A program made the translations under genes and the position numbers. Of a stretch of 64,000 nucleotides of DNA, positions 1 through 7,738 are shown piece after piece (the stretch's first letter is position 1; every line of letters begins with the position of its first letter). The stretch spans positions 620,001 through 684,000 of the forward strand of contig JAHHIG010000001.1 in NCBI GenBank assembly GCA_019358895.1. The letters run 5' to 3'. Under the pieces are notes generated by a model. It was given only the letters and a program-made list of their open reading frames with translations. It did not search any database and was not told the origin of the DNA. The DNA comes from Tildeniella nuda ZEHNDER 1965/U140 (GTDB taxonomy: Bacteria > Cyanobacteriota > Cyanobacteriia > Leptolyngbyales > Leptolyngbyaceae).

Positions 1-30
1 AACCGATGACGATCAGTTAACCTCACGTCA

Positions 31-1956
31 TCACTTCACCAGGTACTGCTGTAGATAATGCTCAAACTGCGCCTCTAGCTGCTCGATCGTCAGGGAACGT
101 GTCCAGTATTCGGTGAGGGCGTGACCAAACGCCCAGGCGTTGCGATCGGGTGTCGTGGCATTGTTTAGCAACAGCGACCACAAACCCAGCAGGTCAAAAT
201 TACGCGCGTTTGGCAGATCGGCATTCAATAACGTGAACAGGTCGTATGCCATCTGGAGTTTGCCTAGCACCACTGGCAATTGCTCGACAGGAATTTGCTC
301 TGCCAGAAGATATGCCAATGTCGGCGATCCGGTCGTGAGGGTCGAAATAAAGCGCAGCACGGGGCTTTTGAGCAATGCTGTCAGCCCCTGTGTGGTGGTC
401 ATTTGAAAGGTGTAATGGTTAATGATTTTGGCGGCGGCGATCGTGCGGGCATCTAAATCCCGCAGAAACCGAGCAAGGCGAAGCTGCTTAGCAGGCGCGA
501 TCGTTTGAATCAGTCCTACCGATAGCTGTTCTGCACCCCAGGCAGCTCGACCCGTCTGTACATCGCCTGTCACGATCGGTACCACTAGCTTGCAAAAATC
601 ACCCAACAACCCAGCGCGATACTCTGTGGCTTCCCGAATCGCAATTTCTTTGGGACGATCGCCCCATTCCCAGTCATAGGGTGGTGCCCACTCACGGATG
701 GGGCGCAGGCGATCAACCTGAGTGACGACTGCGATCGTGGGCAAGTCTGACACATCTGACTTTGCGTCTTGGAGAAAATCCAGATCCATTTGCAGCGCTG
801 GATCAAGAGCTGGCGTGACCAACAGAAGCAAATCCGCTTGTGCGATGTAGTTGAGCACTTGCTCTCGCAGGTCAGTCCGATTTGCCTGCTCGTAACCAGG
901 TGTATCCCAAAGCGTGAGTGTTTCACCACCATCCGCCTGCCAATGATAATCCTGAATGCGATCGGTACTGGGAAGCACATCTACCTCAGCGCGGCGATCA
1001 ACAAAGAGAGTATTGATCAAGCTGCTTTTTCCGGCTCCGGTTCGTCCCACCAGCAAAATGTTGATCGGCTTCTGCTCCAGCGCTTCGGCAGGTGCCGCTT
1101 GAGACAAGATCTCGCGTAAGGTTTGGGTTTTCGCTTTGGGCAATGAAAGATTAGCAGACGGCAGTTCCAACGTTGCTGGGGACATGCCACCGTAAAGAGC
1201 GATCGCCTGTTTACCTAGATTGGTCAAGGCGGCTTCTCGCAAAAGCTGACCCAGATTGACCAACAGCTCCTGCGTAGCACGATTGCTCGATCGCTGAGTT
1301 GCTGTTCTTGCTAATGCCGCCACCGGATTCAAAAGCCATTGTGCCCAGTTCCACGCTTGCAGGATCTTACGTGCCGATGGTTCCAACTTCTGGTAAATCT
1401 CATAAGCCTGATATGCTTGCCCGATCGTCACCTGATTAAGTGCTGGCGACAGCTTTTGCATCCATTGATCCATGTCTTCGACCGTGCCCCGCATGAGCGC
1501 ATACGCCTGGGGCACATAGATTTGGAGCAGGGGACGCTGCACCTGCGGGTAGTAGGCGTGGGCAACCGCTTCCACAACCTGCTTACACCGTGCCCAAAAC
1601 TCAGCCCAACCATCCCAAAGTGGTGGATCAGCACGTGCCTCTTCCAAAATCGTCTGGATGATTGTCTCAGCTTGTTGGAGGCTGCTGCCGATCGGTGTGG
1701 CTGCTGCTGCTGTAGCGTCTGCCGCTTCCAGTTCTTCTGTCACCTCAGCAACCACTGCTCGTACCTGTGCCAATGCTGGTTGCGTCCATTTCACCAACAG
1801 CCAGCGCCAGATGACAAACATCAGCACCACAACGCCCCAGATCCAGCTAATGCCCCACTGCTGAATCTGAAACCCTGCTGCAATAACGAGAAAGCTGATG
1901 ATACTGGCGATCGGCAACCCTAATGCCATCCATTGCCATAGTTTTAAGCGCACCAT
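31..1956 (-). CDS. Membrane-anchored GTPase (Era/YcjX-like G domain)
   Basis: The 641-residue protein starts with two hydrophobic segments (about residues 10-30 and 36-55), so it is probably anchored in the membrane. A helical region of about 240 residues follows, and then a G domain. The P loop GRTGAGKSS lies at about 304-312, the G3 motif DTPG follows in LWDTPGYEQ, and G4 appears as TQVD. A helical C-terminal region of about 150 residues completes it. Family knowledge: TRAFAC-class GTPases with membrane helices are common in cyanobacteria and mostly uncharacterised, so GTP binding is well supported but the cellular role is unknown. The gene stands alone at the window edge and is followed upstream by a tandem-repeat block. 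The start ATG at 1956 gives a sensible N-terminal membrane segment. Confidence 0.85.
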   Translation of the reverse strand: MVRLKLWQWMALGLPIASIISFLVIAAGFQIQQWGISWIWGVVVLMFVIWRWLLVKWTQPALAQVRAVVAEVTEELEAADATAAAATPIGSSLQQAETIIQTILEEARADPPLWDGWAEFWARCKQVVEAVAHAYYPQVQRPLLQIYVPQAYALMRGTVEDMDQWMQKLSPALNQVTIGQAYQAYEIYQKLEPSARKILQAWNWAQWLLNPVAALARTATQRSSNRATQELLVNLGQLLREAALTNLGKQAIALYGGMSPATLELPSANLSLPKAKTQTLREILSQAAPAEALEQKPINILLVGRTGAGKSSLINTLFVDRRAEVDVLPSTDRIQDYHWQADGGETLTLWDTPGYEQANRTDLREQVLNYIAQADLLLLVTPALDPALQMDLDFLQDAKSDVSDLPTIAVVTQVDRLRPIREWAPPYDWEWGDRPKEIAIREATEYRAGLLGDFCKLVVPIVTGDVQTGRAAWGAEQLSVGLIQTIAPAKQLRLARFLRDLDARTIAAAKIINHYTFQMTTTQGLTALLKSPVLRFISTLTTGSPTLAYLLAEQIPVEQLPVVLGKLQMAYDLFTLLNADLPNARNFDLLGLWSLLLNNATTPDRNAWAFGHALTEYWTRSLTIEQLEAQFEHYLQQYLVK

Positions 1957-2006
1957 TGCTACCTTTTGAGCGCGGTGTCTCTAGTTTAGGCAATTAGGGT
2001 AAGGAA

Positions 2007-2232
2007 GTGAGGAGTGAGGAGTGAGGAGTGAGGAGTGAGGAGTGAGGAGTGAGGAGTGAGGAGTGAGGAGTGAGGAGTGAGGAGTGAGGAGTGAGGAGTG
2101 AGTTTGAAGTTAGTTGTGTTCCTGTAACACCGTTCTCCCAGGCTTCCTCTGCCTCCTTTACTCTCTCTGCTCTCTGCCTCCTGCCTTCTGCCTTCTGCCC
2201 TCTGCCTCCTGCCCTCTGCCTCCTTTTCTAGA
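2007..2232. repeat. 7-nt tandem repeat plus CTCTGCCTCCTGCC-type block
   Basis: Positions 2007-2103 consist of about 14 near-perfect copies of the heptamer GTGAGGA. From about 2135 to 2230 a pyrimidine-rich block of CTGCC/TTCTGCC/CTCTGCC units follows. Both types recur across the window. They give open frames with repetitive translations, which I regard as non-coding. Confidence 0.9.
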
Positions 2233-2252
2233 CAGCCAGCCACAACTGACCA

Positions 2253-2411
2253 TCACCGCTGACTATTTTGCAACTGAGCTTGAACTGCCGATTGCAGGAG
2301 GGACAGTGAGAGGGGTTGGATGGGCAAGTAGCCAGAAATAACTGCCAGCGCGGTAGTGATGGCGATCGCATGTAGCACAGCAGCGCTTTTGTTTAGTAGA
2401 GAACCAGACAT
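2253..2411 (-). CDS. Possible small secreted protein (52 aa)
   Basis: The reading frame from ATG at 2411 to TGA at 2253 encodes 52 residues. A hydrophobic stretch (about residues 9-30) is followed by AVQA, which looks like a signal peptidase I site. Almost nothing follows the predicted cleavage site, and the reading frame ends next to the repeat block at 2007-2232. It could therefore be the signal-peptide end of a gene that has lost its body. No clear ribosome-binding site is visible. The family is not recognised and the call is weak. Confidence 0.25.
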   Translation of the reverse strand: MSGSLLNKSAAVLHAIAITTALAVISGYLPIQPLSLSLLQSAVQAQLQNSQR

Positions 2412-2548
2412 GACGACTTCGGAACGTAGGGCACCTTAGTTATGTCATCCTTGCCCAGTTATAACCGTGATAAGAGAGACTCAAAAGCCGTAATTCGCAT
2501 CACCACTTAATGGTGATCACTATCACAGGTAGAGTACAGGGCTGTAGG

Positions 2549-3547
2549 TTAGGTTGCATCGCCAGCAAAGAGCCGTAATGTCGTTAAGAGTGAGGGCAAA
2601 TCGGGTGGGAGCGGCTGGCTTAAGTTGAGTTGCGCTGCGATCGCCTCCAGTGACTCTCCTGGCTGCAAGCGCTGGCTGAGAGCTGTGATTTCGTTCCAAG
2701 TGAGGTCGCTTTCGGCATAGGTTTTCGCGATCGCAATGGGCAAATCGACGTGCTTGTTACCTTCTGCCTGCGTCATCATATTGTGTCCAATCTCCAGTTG
2801 GCGATCAAAACAGTGATACCAGCACTGGGGCTGAAACTTAAGTGCAGACTGAAACAATTTCTGGTGTTCTTCACTATCAACAGCGCGATCGCTAGCGCTC
2901 GATACGATCAGCAGTGGTGCAGCAAGTTGGACTTTGGCGCGATCGAGGATGTCTTGACCCAGATCCAGGAACACCCGCAGCGCTGGCATATGAAACCCAG
3001 CATAGCCAAAACCCACTGCACCAGGTTCCGTTTTCCACTCAAAATAGACGTTCATGCGTTCGACGACCCAGTCTACTAGAGCATTGGTGCCGCTAAGGTA
3101 GGGTGCAAACAGCAAGCCACGATCAACCTGCTGTGGGTACTCAAGCGCTAACCAGGCAGCAAGGGTACTGCCACCTGATAAACCACCCAGCAATACGCGA
3201 TCGCCGAGAGACTGAGCATTTTGCAGCCAGTTTTGCCCAAATTCCTGATAGATGTGTGGATTCTCTGGCAGCGGCGGTGGGTTGTCCTCATTCCAATCAC
3301 CCGCCTGTCCGTGCCCTGGCATTAGAGGAATCAAGACGTTGTAGCCCGCTTTGAAGAACGCTTCGCCGATCGTATCGAACTGTGCTGGCGCGGCTGTAAA
3401 TCCGTGGAAGAAAACAACAACTTTAGACGTTGGGTTTGGCTGTAGTAGAAACCGAGAACGGCAAGTGTCGTCGCGCAACCCCAACGCTTCTTCCCGTGCC
3501 CTCGTTTTTTTAATCAGCGCTTCGGTTACATCGTTATAAGCTGCCAT
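2549..3547 (-). CDS. Alpha/beta hydrolase (carboxylesterase-like)
   Basis: This 332-residue protein has an alpha/beta hydrolase core. The oxyanion-hole region is FHGFTAAP at about 47-54. The nucleophile elbow is GLSGG with Ser124. A plausible acid is in SASDRAVD, and the histidine is in EIGHNMM. No signal peptide is visible, so the protein is probably cytoplasmic. The C-terminal 60 residues form a helical extension beyond the catalytic fold. The fold resembles serine hydrolases that cleave carboxylic esters, but the substrate cannot be read from the sequence. It is transcribed divergently from the DUF4278 gene, with the riboswitch-like leader in the shared upstream region. Confidence 0.8.
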   Translation of the reverse strand: MAAYNDVTEALIKKTRAREEALGLRDDTCRSRFLLQPNPTSKVVVFFHGFTAAPAQFDTIGEAFFKAGYNVLIPLMPGHGQAGDWNEDNPPPLPENPHIYQEFGQNWLQNAQSLGDRVLLGGLSGGSTLAAWLALEYPQQVDRGLLFAPYLSGTNALVDWVVERMNVYFEWKTEPGAVGFGYAGFHMPALRVFLDLGQDILDRAKVQLAAPLLIVSSASDRAVDSEEHQKLFQSALKFQPQCWYHCFDRQLEIGHNMMTQAEGNKHVDLPIAIAKTYAESDLTWNEITALSQRLQPGESLEAIAAQLNLSQPLPPDLPSLLTTLRLFAGDAT

Positions 3548-3751
3548 GTCACTACACTCTTTTGCAACGGTCTGGTTTTGCCCAGCAGCTTTACTGTTTG
3601 CTCTACAGTCGTTTTAGCGTTAATCGAGCCTTTTTTCCAAGTGCATTGAGGCAGATTGGGATTGTTGCCGCCGATTAAGCACGTAAAGATAAAGATCTGC
3701 AAGTATTGACGATTTTATTCTAAAACTGTATGATTAGATACAGAAAAGTAA

Positions 3752-3857
3752 ATCGTTCATCTTGCGTTCTGCACTGGAATTAAACCTCACGATTCGAGAA
3801 GAGTCTTCCAGAAACAGAAACCGGACGGAAGTAGGGAGTCATCCCGAAGGAACGCGC
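3752..3857 (+). ncRNA. Glutamine riboswitch (Downstream-peptide/glnA-type aptamer)
   Basis: Two blocks match the conserved core of the glutamine aptamer as I remember it. These are CGTTCAT at 3754-3760, and GGACGGAAGTAGG at 3823-3835 followed by CCGAAGGAACGC at 3844-3855. P1 can form between CGTTC (3754-3758) and GAACG (3850-3854). A variable arm forms between CTGGAA (3773-3778) and TTCCAG (3806-3811). A third hairpin pairs GGGA with TCCC around 3834-3846. The element sits about 30 nt before the start of a DUF4278 gene. This family is known to bind L-glutamine and to control nitrogen-related genes in cyanobacteria. Confidence 0.85.
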
Positions 3858-3885
3858 CTCGCAACACATCATCCAGGAGGCGAAT

Positions 3886-4359
3886 ATGAAACTCTCTTAT
3901 CGTGGCATTAGTTACGACTTTAATCCTTCTTCTCTGCAAGCGCTTGGAGCAAAGCATCGTTTAGCTGAGGTTTCCAAAGCGAGAGCATTAGGCGCGATTC
4001 TTACATATCGTGGTGCCGTTTATGCGATCACACCATCCACTCAAGCTACTTCTGCTCAGGCAGCTCTAACTGCTGGCACCGTACTGACCTATCGTGGGCA
4101 GTCGTATGTCGGACAACCAACCGTGCAAGCTACGCCTGTTCAACCAGACTTGGCAGTGTCTGAACCAGTAGCTACAGTCCTTGCTAAGGCTCCTGTCTCG
4201 ATTCAAGAGCAAGCGCGTACGCTAACGATGAATCATCATCGTGCCATGAAGAAGCGTCAGCAGGTAATGCTAGTACGATCGGCTGCTGAAGTTGGCGTGT
4301 CTTCAGCGACTATCAGTCACTGGGAACGCACTCAAGAAACGTTCAATCCAGCGTTTTAG
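3886..4359 (+). CDS. DUF4278 domain protein, riboswitch-controlled
   Basis: The 157-residue protein begins MKLSYRGISY and has two further copies of the short motif (LTYRGAVY, LTYRGQSY), which is typical of DUF4278. The C-terminal half carries the family's NHHRAMKKRQQ and RSAAEVG segments. A strong Shine-Dalgarno sequence (AGGAGG) lies just before the ATG, downstream of a glutamine-aptamer-like RNA. Established knowledge: short proteins beginning like this follow the Downstream-peptide RNA motif in cyanobacteria, and a protein controlled by such a riboswitch (GifB in Synechocystis) inhibits glutamine synthetase. Inference: this protein may take part in nitrogen-status signalling. Its biochemical activity is unknown. 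Confidence 0.85.
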   Translation: MKLSYRGISYDFNPSSLQALGAKHRLAEVSKARALGAILTYRGAVYAITPSTQATSAQAALTAGTVLTYRGQSYVGQPTVQATPVQPDLAVSEPVATVLAKAPVSIQEQARTLTMNHHRAMKKRQQVMLVRSAAEVGVSSATISHWERTQETFNPAF

Positions 4360-4376
4360 ATCGTGTGCGATCGTAG

Positions 4377-4492
4377 TCATGCTGCTCTGAGTAAGACAGC
4401 GCTCTCGGTAGCATGGCTTTGACTCCATCACCCAAGGGTGACGCGTCTCCGCTTATGACATCCCGACTCTCTTTCCTTTTTGAAATCCAATA
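4377..4492 (+). pseudogene. Decayed transposase C-terminus (ISAs1-like remnant)
   Basis: About 90 bp here match, on the opposite strand, the fragment at 48954-49079 with roughly 80% identity by eye. The shared translated string HGFDSITQG is followed by a diverged tail with DIPTLFPF. At this site the frame contains several stops (for example before HGFDS and after SITQG), so it is clearly dead. The pattern resembles the C-terminal end of ISAs1/H-repeat transposases. That family assignment is from memory and uncertain. Confidence 0.5.
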
Positions 4493-4563
4493 AGTTACTT
4501 TCAAACGACTGCTACAACTTAAAATAAAGCAGTCCAATCAAAAGCAATACGTTACATTCATCG

Positions 4564-5205
4564 CTATTTGCTTGCACGATTTCTAGCGCCGACTTTCACA
4601 GGTTCCGCCAGTGCAGTGGCGATCGCTTTAAGACTATTAGGGTTAGAAACCATATCGCGATGTAACGGCACCCATACTTTAACGTTTCGACCAACGGGCA
4701 CTTGCGAACTACTGGCGGGCACAATCATTGCGTCGAGCGGTGTCCAAATGGAGGTGAAGTTAACGCGATCGAGCGTCGCAATGTCCTGATTTAAGTCCTG
4801 TAAAAACGGGTGGTTGGGACGCATCTGCATACAGCCTAGACGTAGAGAACCATAGGCGACCCAGGTGCCGTTATGAGGCGATGAGAGGCTAACAAAGCGC
4901 TGCACCCGATCGAGTCCACTCAGTCGCTGAAGATAATACCGCCCCACAATGCCGCCCATGCTGAAACCAAGCAAATCAAACGGTGTGCCGGGTGCAAAGG
5001 CACGATCGGCATACTCTGCAACCTGCTGCGCCAACTGCTTGAGGCAGCCATCGCCATTGTTAGGCGTAAGGTTGAGATCATGCGTCTCCCAGCCCAAACT
5101 GTTGAGGTAGCGAGTCATCGGGCAAAAAATTGTGCCTGTATCCCAGATGCCGTGAAGGAGAAGGACGGGATGGTTTGGAGTCGGAGAATTCATCGTGCGG
5201 TGCAT
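4564..5205 (-). CDS. Lipase-like alpha/beta hydrolase
   Basis: The 213-residue protein has the compact lipase layout. It begins with PVLLLHGIWDTG (oxyanion loop), continues to the nucleophile elbow GFSMGG with Ser82, and has a late histidine in VPLHRDM. The length and the LGFSMGGIVGRYYL segment fit small bacterial triacylglycerol lipases/esterases of the LipA/EstA kind. No signal peptide is visible. The ATG at 5205 gives MHRTMNSPTP, and the internal methionine (fifth residue) is an equally plausible start. The gene stands alone and is divergent from the next one. Substrate is unknown. Confidence 0.8.
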   Translation of the reverse strand: MHRTMNSPTPNHPVLLLHGIWDTGTIFCPMTRYLNSLGWETHDLNLTPNNGDGCLKQLAQQVAEYADRAFAPGTPFDLLGFSMGGIVGRYYLQRLSGLDRVQRFVSLSSPHNGTWVAYGSLRLGCMQMRPNHPFLQDLNQDIATLDRVNFTSIWTPLDAMIVPASSSQVPVGRNVKVWVPLHRDMVSNPNSLKAIATALAEPVKVGARNRASK

Positions 5206-5464
5206 CAGTATGTCTTGAGTCTAGCCTCCAGCAGTGGGTAGCCGCGATCGCGATAGGACAGCCAGGTAAATGGTCTAGAGCTAGACAGTGGATAAATTGT
5301 AACCATCAAAAATTAATTAATAAATCGCAATATTAGCCCTTCTGTACTCATAAAACCGCGATAATTTGAAGCGGGTAGTGCGGCTTTATGAGTCAAAATT
5401 TTACCAACCGTTGCGCGAACATATCTGCGCAAAGACATCGGTACGTAGTTCAGGAGCAGTTGCA

Positions 5465-5932
5465 ATGAGCAGTTTCGTCAATTTCCTCAAAAATTTATTG
5501 TCTGGTCTTTTTTCCGCGATCGGCGGTCTCTTTAGTTCTAAGAAAAAGCCGGATGCGATCGAGGGTAGTGCGCCCACGCCTCGCAAAGCTCGCAATTCTG
5601 GGTATTTTCTGGAGCTTGATGAAGCTAAGGGTGTTGGCAGTGTAGCCGCCCCTGGTAAGGCTGACACAGCGTCTCCCGCTAAACCAGCGCAGACATCTGC
5701 TAAGTCAGAGTCTAACAACGGGGCAACCGCCAAGCCTGCCGCTGTGAAAGAACCAAAGGCGACACCAAAGCCAGTAAGTGCAAACGCAGCCCTCAATCTG
5801 CCTCAGCCGACGGTCACAACGTTTGCACCGAAATATCTGGCTCCAACGGGCAACTCAAATGGTCGTCGTCGCCCCGGTGCTAATATGTCATCCTTTTTGG
5901 ACATGGCACGTCAGGTGAAAACCTCATCTTGA
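5465..5932 (+). CDS. Conserved hypothetical protein with amphipathic N-terminus
   Basis: I place the start at ATG 5465 (MSSFVNFLKN), because the upstream part of the frame looks non-coding. The 155-residue product opens with an amphipathic hydrophobic helix (FLKNLLSGLFSAIGGLF), followed by a lysine-rich SSKKKP. A Pro/Ala/Lys-rich disordered middle leads to a basic C-terminal part with RRRPGANMSSFLDMARQ. I do not recognise a domain. The layout suggests a small membrane-associated protein. A strong bidirectional terminator follows at 5983-6021. Confidence 0.65.
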   Translation: MSSFVNFLKNLLSGLFSAIGGLFSSKKKPDAIEGSAPTPRKARNSGYFLELDEAKGVGSVAAPGKADTASPAKPAQTSAKSESNNGATAKPAAVKEPKATPKPVSANAALNLPQPTVTTFAPKYLAPTGNSNGRRRPGANMSSFLDMARQVKTSS

Positions 5933-5982
5933 GCGTTTCTATTTAAGTCCATCGACTGCGGCAACTGATTCTGCCATAAACG

Positions 5983-6021
5983 AACAAAAGCGCTGAGGAC
6001 TTTACCTCTAGCGCTTTTGTT
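5983..6021. terminator. Intrinsic terminator, probably bidirectional
   Basis: A perfect 12-bp inverted repeat, AACAAAAGCGCT (5983-5994) and AGCGCTTTTGTT (6010-6021), is extended by GAGG/CCTC in the loop side. T-rich sequence flanks it on one strand and A-rich sequence on the other. It lies 50 bp after the stop of the preceding gene. Confidence 0.7.
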
Positions 6022-6130
6022 TATTCGTAATTCGATCGACGTTGAGTTGAAAGCGTTGCTCACCTGTCTGAGACACCTGTCATCGACCCGGCGATGCATG
6101 TTCTTGCGTTGTTAGAATTAAGACCTGATT

Positions 6131-6240
6131 GTGCAGGGTGTGTAAAGCCTGCGGCATGGCTTCGCTCAAGGCAACGCCGTAACGCACCCTGAGTGAGGCT
6201 TTAGTGCGTTACGCTACCACCAACAGCACCCTACGAGTTG
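6131..6240. repeat. Dispersed GTGCGTTACG-type palindromic repeat
   Basis: The stretch contains AACGCACCCT and GTGCGTTACGC segments in inverted arrangement, plus ACAGCACCCTACG at the right end. Repeats of this type are frequent in intergenic DNA of filamentous cyanobacteria (recollection). No coding potential is seen. Confidence 0.55.
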
Positions 6241-6329
6241 TGTCAGATCCTGTACTGCCGGGTTAATAACAGGTGAAATGCCGTTAAAGTCTTGCTTTTG
6301 GAACAAGCTGTTTTCTCAGAAGCGTTGAG

Positions 6330-6548
6330 TTATGGTCTGCTTTGGTCAACAGCGTTCTCGTATGCTCTGCGATCGATCGATTCATGTTCATACGATTTCA
6401 GCACAACCCAGAGCGAGTGGATGATGCCGGGAACATAGCCCAGTACTGTCAAACCCACATTGATGAGAAAAGCGGGACCAAGTCCCAACGTCATAAACAC
6501 GCCCAGAGGTGGGAGAAGAATTGCGGCAAGGATGCGTAGTAGTTTCAT
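6330..6548 (-). CDS. Pmp3/YqaE family small membrane protein
   Basis: The 72-residue protein has two hydrophobic segments (about residues 4-27 and 29-50). The central ILLPPLGVFMTLGLG is followed by NVGLTVLGYVPGIIHSLWVV, which is the signature of the UPF0057/Pmp3 family. Family knowledge: these proteolipid-like peptides sit in the plasma membrane and affect membrane potential and salt or cold tolerance. The C-terminal tail (YEHESIDRRAYENAVDQS) is longer than in the shortest members. The gene is monocistronic. The 3' flank carries the dispersed repeat at 6131-6240. Confidence 0.85.
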   Translation of the reverse strand: MKLLRILAAILLPPLGVFMTLGLGPAFLINVGLTVLGYVPGIIHSLWVVLKSYEHESIDRRAYENAVDQSRP

Positions 6549-6852
6549 AGCTCTTTGTAGTCCTGCTCTTTAAACAGCCTTAATGTATGCATTGTCGTAG
6601 TATGGGTTGCAATCAGCCTCCCTCTCAAGAGCTAAAAAGCAGTCATGCTGGTGGCAGTTCTGAATCATTTGTGAGACGTGGGCAGATGGTTTAACGGTCA
6701 GTGGTTAGCGGTCAGCGATCAGAGAAAAGCTGTTAGCTGGTCGCTGACCCCTTCAAACCTCTTTCTACCGTTTCCGTAATGGCAAAGCCTCAACGTGTAT
6801 CCAGCTTTCGGACGATTTTGTCTTGAGCCAATTTCGTCTGAAAGAGTAGACA
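6549..6852. other. Intergenic region with one small hairpin
   Basis: I see no gene here. It contains a 9-bp inverted repeat, GGTCAGCGA (6710-6718) and TCGCTGACC (6741-6749), built from the same GGTCAGC unit that forms tandem arrays elsewhere in the window. Confidence 0.6.
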
Positions 6853-6880
6853 TTGACATACTACACGTGTAGTATATACA
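6853..6880 (+). promoter_or_regulatory. Strong promoter with 18-bp palindromic operator
   Basis: A perfect -35 box TTGACA (6853-6858) is followed after 16 nt by TATACA (6875-6880). The spacer is almost entirely a perfect 18-bp palindrome, ATACTACACGTGTAGTAT (6858-6875). A dimeric repressor bound there would block RNA polymerase. No regulator gene of TetR/GntR type lies next to it. The promoter points at the gene at 7221. Confidence 0.6.
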
Positions 6881-6906
6881 AAGTGAGTTTTTTCCAGAGC
6901 CATTCC

Positions 6907-7140
6907 ATGATCAGCACACCCGTAGTGAACTTACAGAGCGCGATACAGCACCGACCCAGCAGTGGTTTGGCAGCGATCGTGGTGCTGCCTAAGTTCAGGG
7001 GCGAGTCGGCGCGATCGCTAGGCAATCTTTCAACCATTACAGGCAGAACGAACACCATTGCAAAAGGGCTTTTTTGGGAGCTGCTTTTGGATCGATTCAT
7101 ACAAAGCGGGTGGTGCAGGCACGATCATGCACCCACATAG
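6907..7140 (+). CDS. Possible small ORF in the leader (77 aa)
   Basis: An ATG at 6907, about 25 nt after the predicted transcription start, opens a frame of 77 residues (MISTPVVNLQ...). There is no clear Shine-Dalgarno sequence and no recognisable family, and the composition is not convincing. It may simply be untranslated leader. It is listed because translation of this frame would matter for the terminator-like hairpin at 7167-7206. Confidence 0.2.
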   Translation: MISTPVVNLQSAIQHRPSSGLAAIVVLPKFRGESARSLGNLSTITGRTNTIAKGLFWELLLDRFIQSGWCRHDHAPT

Positions 7141-7166
7141 GCAACCAGTCACTACTGACGCTGTTG

Positions 7167-7206
7167 ACCCCCGCTCCTGAATATCAGAGGCGGGGGTTGT
7201 TTTTTT
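7167..7206 (+). terminator. Terminator-like hairpin directly before a start site (attenuator candidate)
   Basis: ACCCCCGC (7167-7174) pairs with GCGGGGGT (7190-7197), continued by CTGA/TCAG at the loop. A run of T with one G follows at 7197-7206. The Shine-Dalgarno AGGAGG of the next gene starts immediately afterwards. The hairpin therefore separates the promoter at 6853 from the coding region it seems to serve. Confidence 0.65.
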
Positions 7207-7220
7207 AGGAGGCAAACAGG

Positions 7221-7607
7221 ATGTTAAAGCTGACCTATATCGAGGACGGGTTACATCTGGAGCGGATGACCGCTTCCCTGGATGTGCTGATCGCACAGCG
7301 AGTGCTGTTGGCATTGCGTGCTGGACAAAAACTCTATGTCGAACCCGGTAACGCTGCCTTTTTGCTGCCTGCCGATGCGCCTGGTCTGACCCATCTAGAA
7401 CTGGCGTTGAAGCTCGATCGCAGCCAAAGCATTACCGTGACACCCGTTGATACCGCGTTTATAGAAGTGAGTCTGCAAGGGAGTTGGATTGCGGAAGATG
7501 CAGCTGCTCACGAAGGCATGTTCATCACCGCGTTCTCCGATCGTGCTGAGTTCTTTGTCTACAAGCTGTGGCAGATGACGCAGTTGCAAGTGTCATCATT
7601 CTTGTAA
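7221..7607 (+). CDS. Conserved cyanobacterial protein (alr0857-like)
   Basis: The 128-residue protein begins MLKLTYIEDGLHLE and resembles the small cyanobacterial family that I remember as alr0857-like. It is predicted soluble, with no signal peptide or membrane segment. It contains VLLALRAGQKLYVEPG and FLLPADAPGL near residues 30-56, and it ends in an FFVYKLWQ segment. No catalytic motif is recognisable. A perfect Shine-Dalgarno sequence precedes the ATG and abuts a terminator-like hairpin, so expression may be controlled in the leader. The function is unknown. Confidence 0.7.
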   Translation: MLKLTYIEDGLHLERMTASLDVLIAQRVLLALRAGQKLYVEPGNAAFLLPADAPGLTHLELALKLDRSQSITVTPVDTAFIEVSLQGSWIAEDAAAHEGMFITAFSDRAEFFVYKLWQMTQLQVSSFL

Positions 7608-7652
7608 ATGGTGCATCGTTCTTCCAAACACCGATTGATCCGTAGCTAACGC

Positions 7653-7719
7653 AAAACCGGGCTTCTAGATACAAGCTTGATACTCAAACAGCATCTTCTT
7701 GTAAAGAAACCCGGTTCTT
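7653..7719. repeat. AACCGGG/CCCGGTT hairpin repeat between convergent genes
   Basis: AAAACCGGGCTTCT (from 7653) and AGAAACCCGGTT (to about 7717) form an imperfect inverted repeat between the convergent 7221 gene and ndhD1. It may act as a terminator for either. AACCCGGTTTCTT-type hairpins are common in cyanobacterial intergenic DNA (recollection). Confidence 0.5.
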
Positions 7720-7738
7720 GCTTCGGTTTGATTGAGTT

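Noticed and set aside
1986-2243. Open frame with SSLLTPH repeats on the minus strand
   Set aside because: It is a translation of the GTGAGGA heptamer array and has no family or ribosome-binding site.
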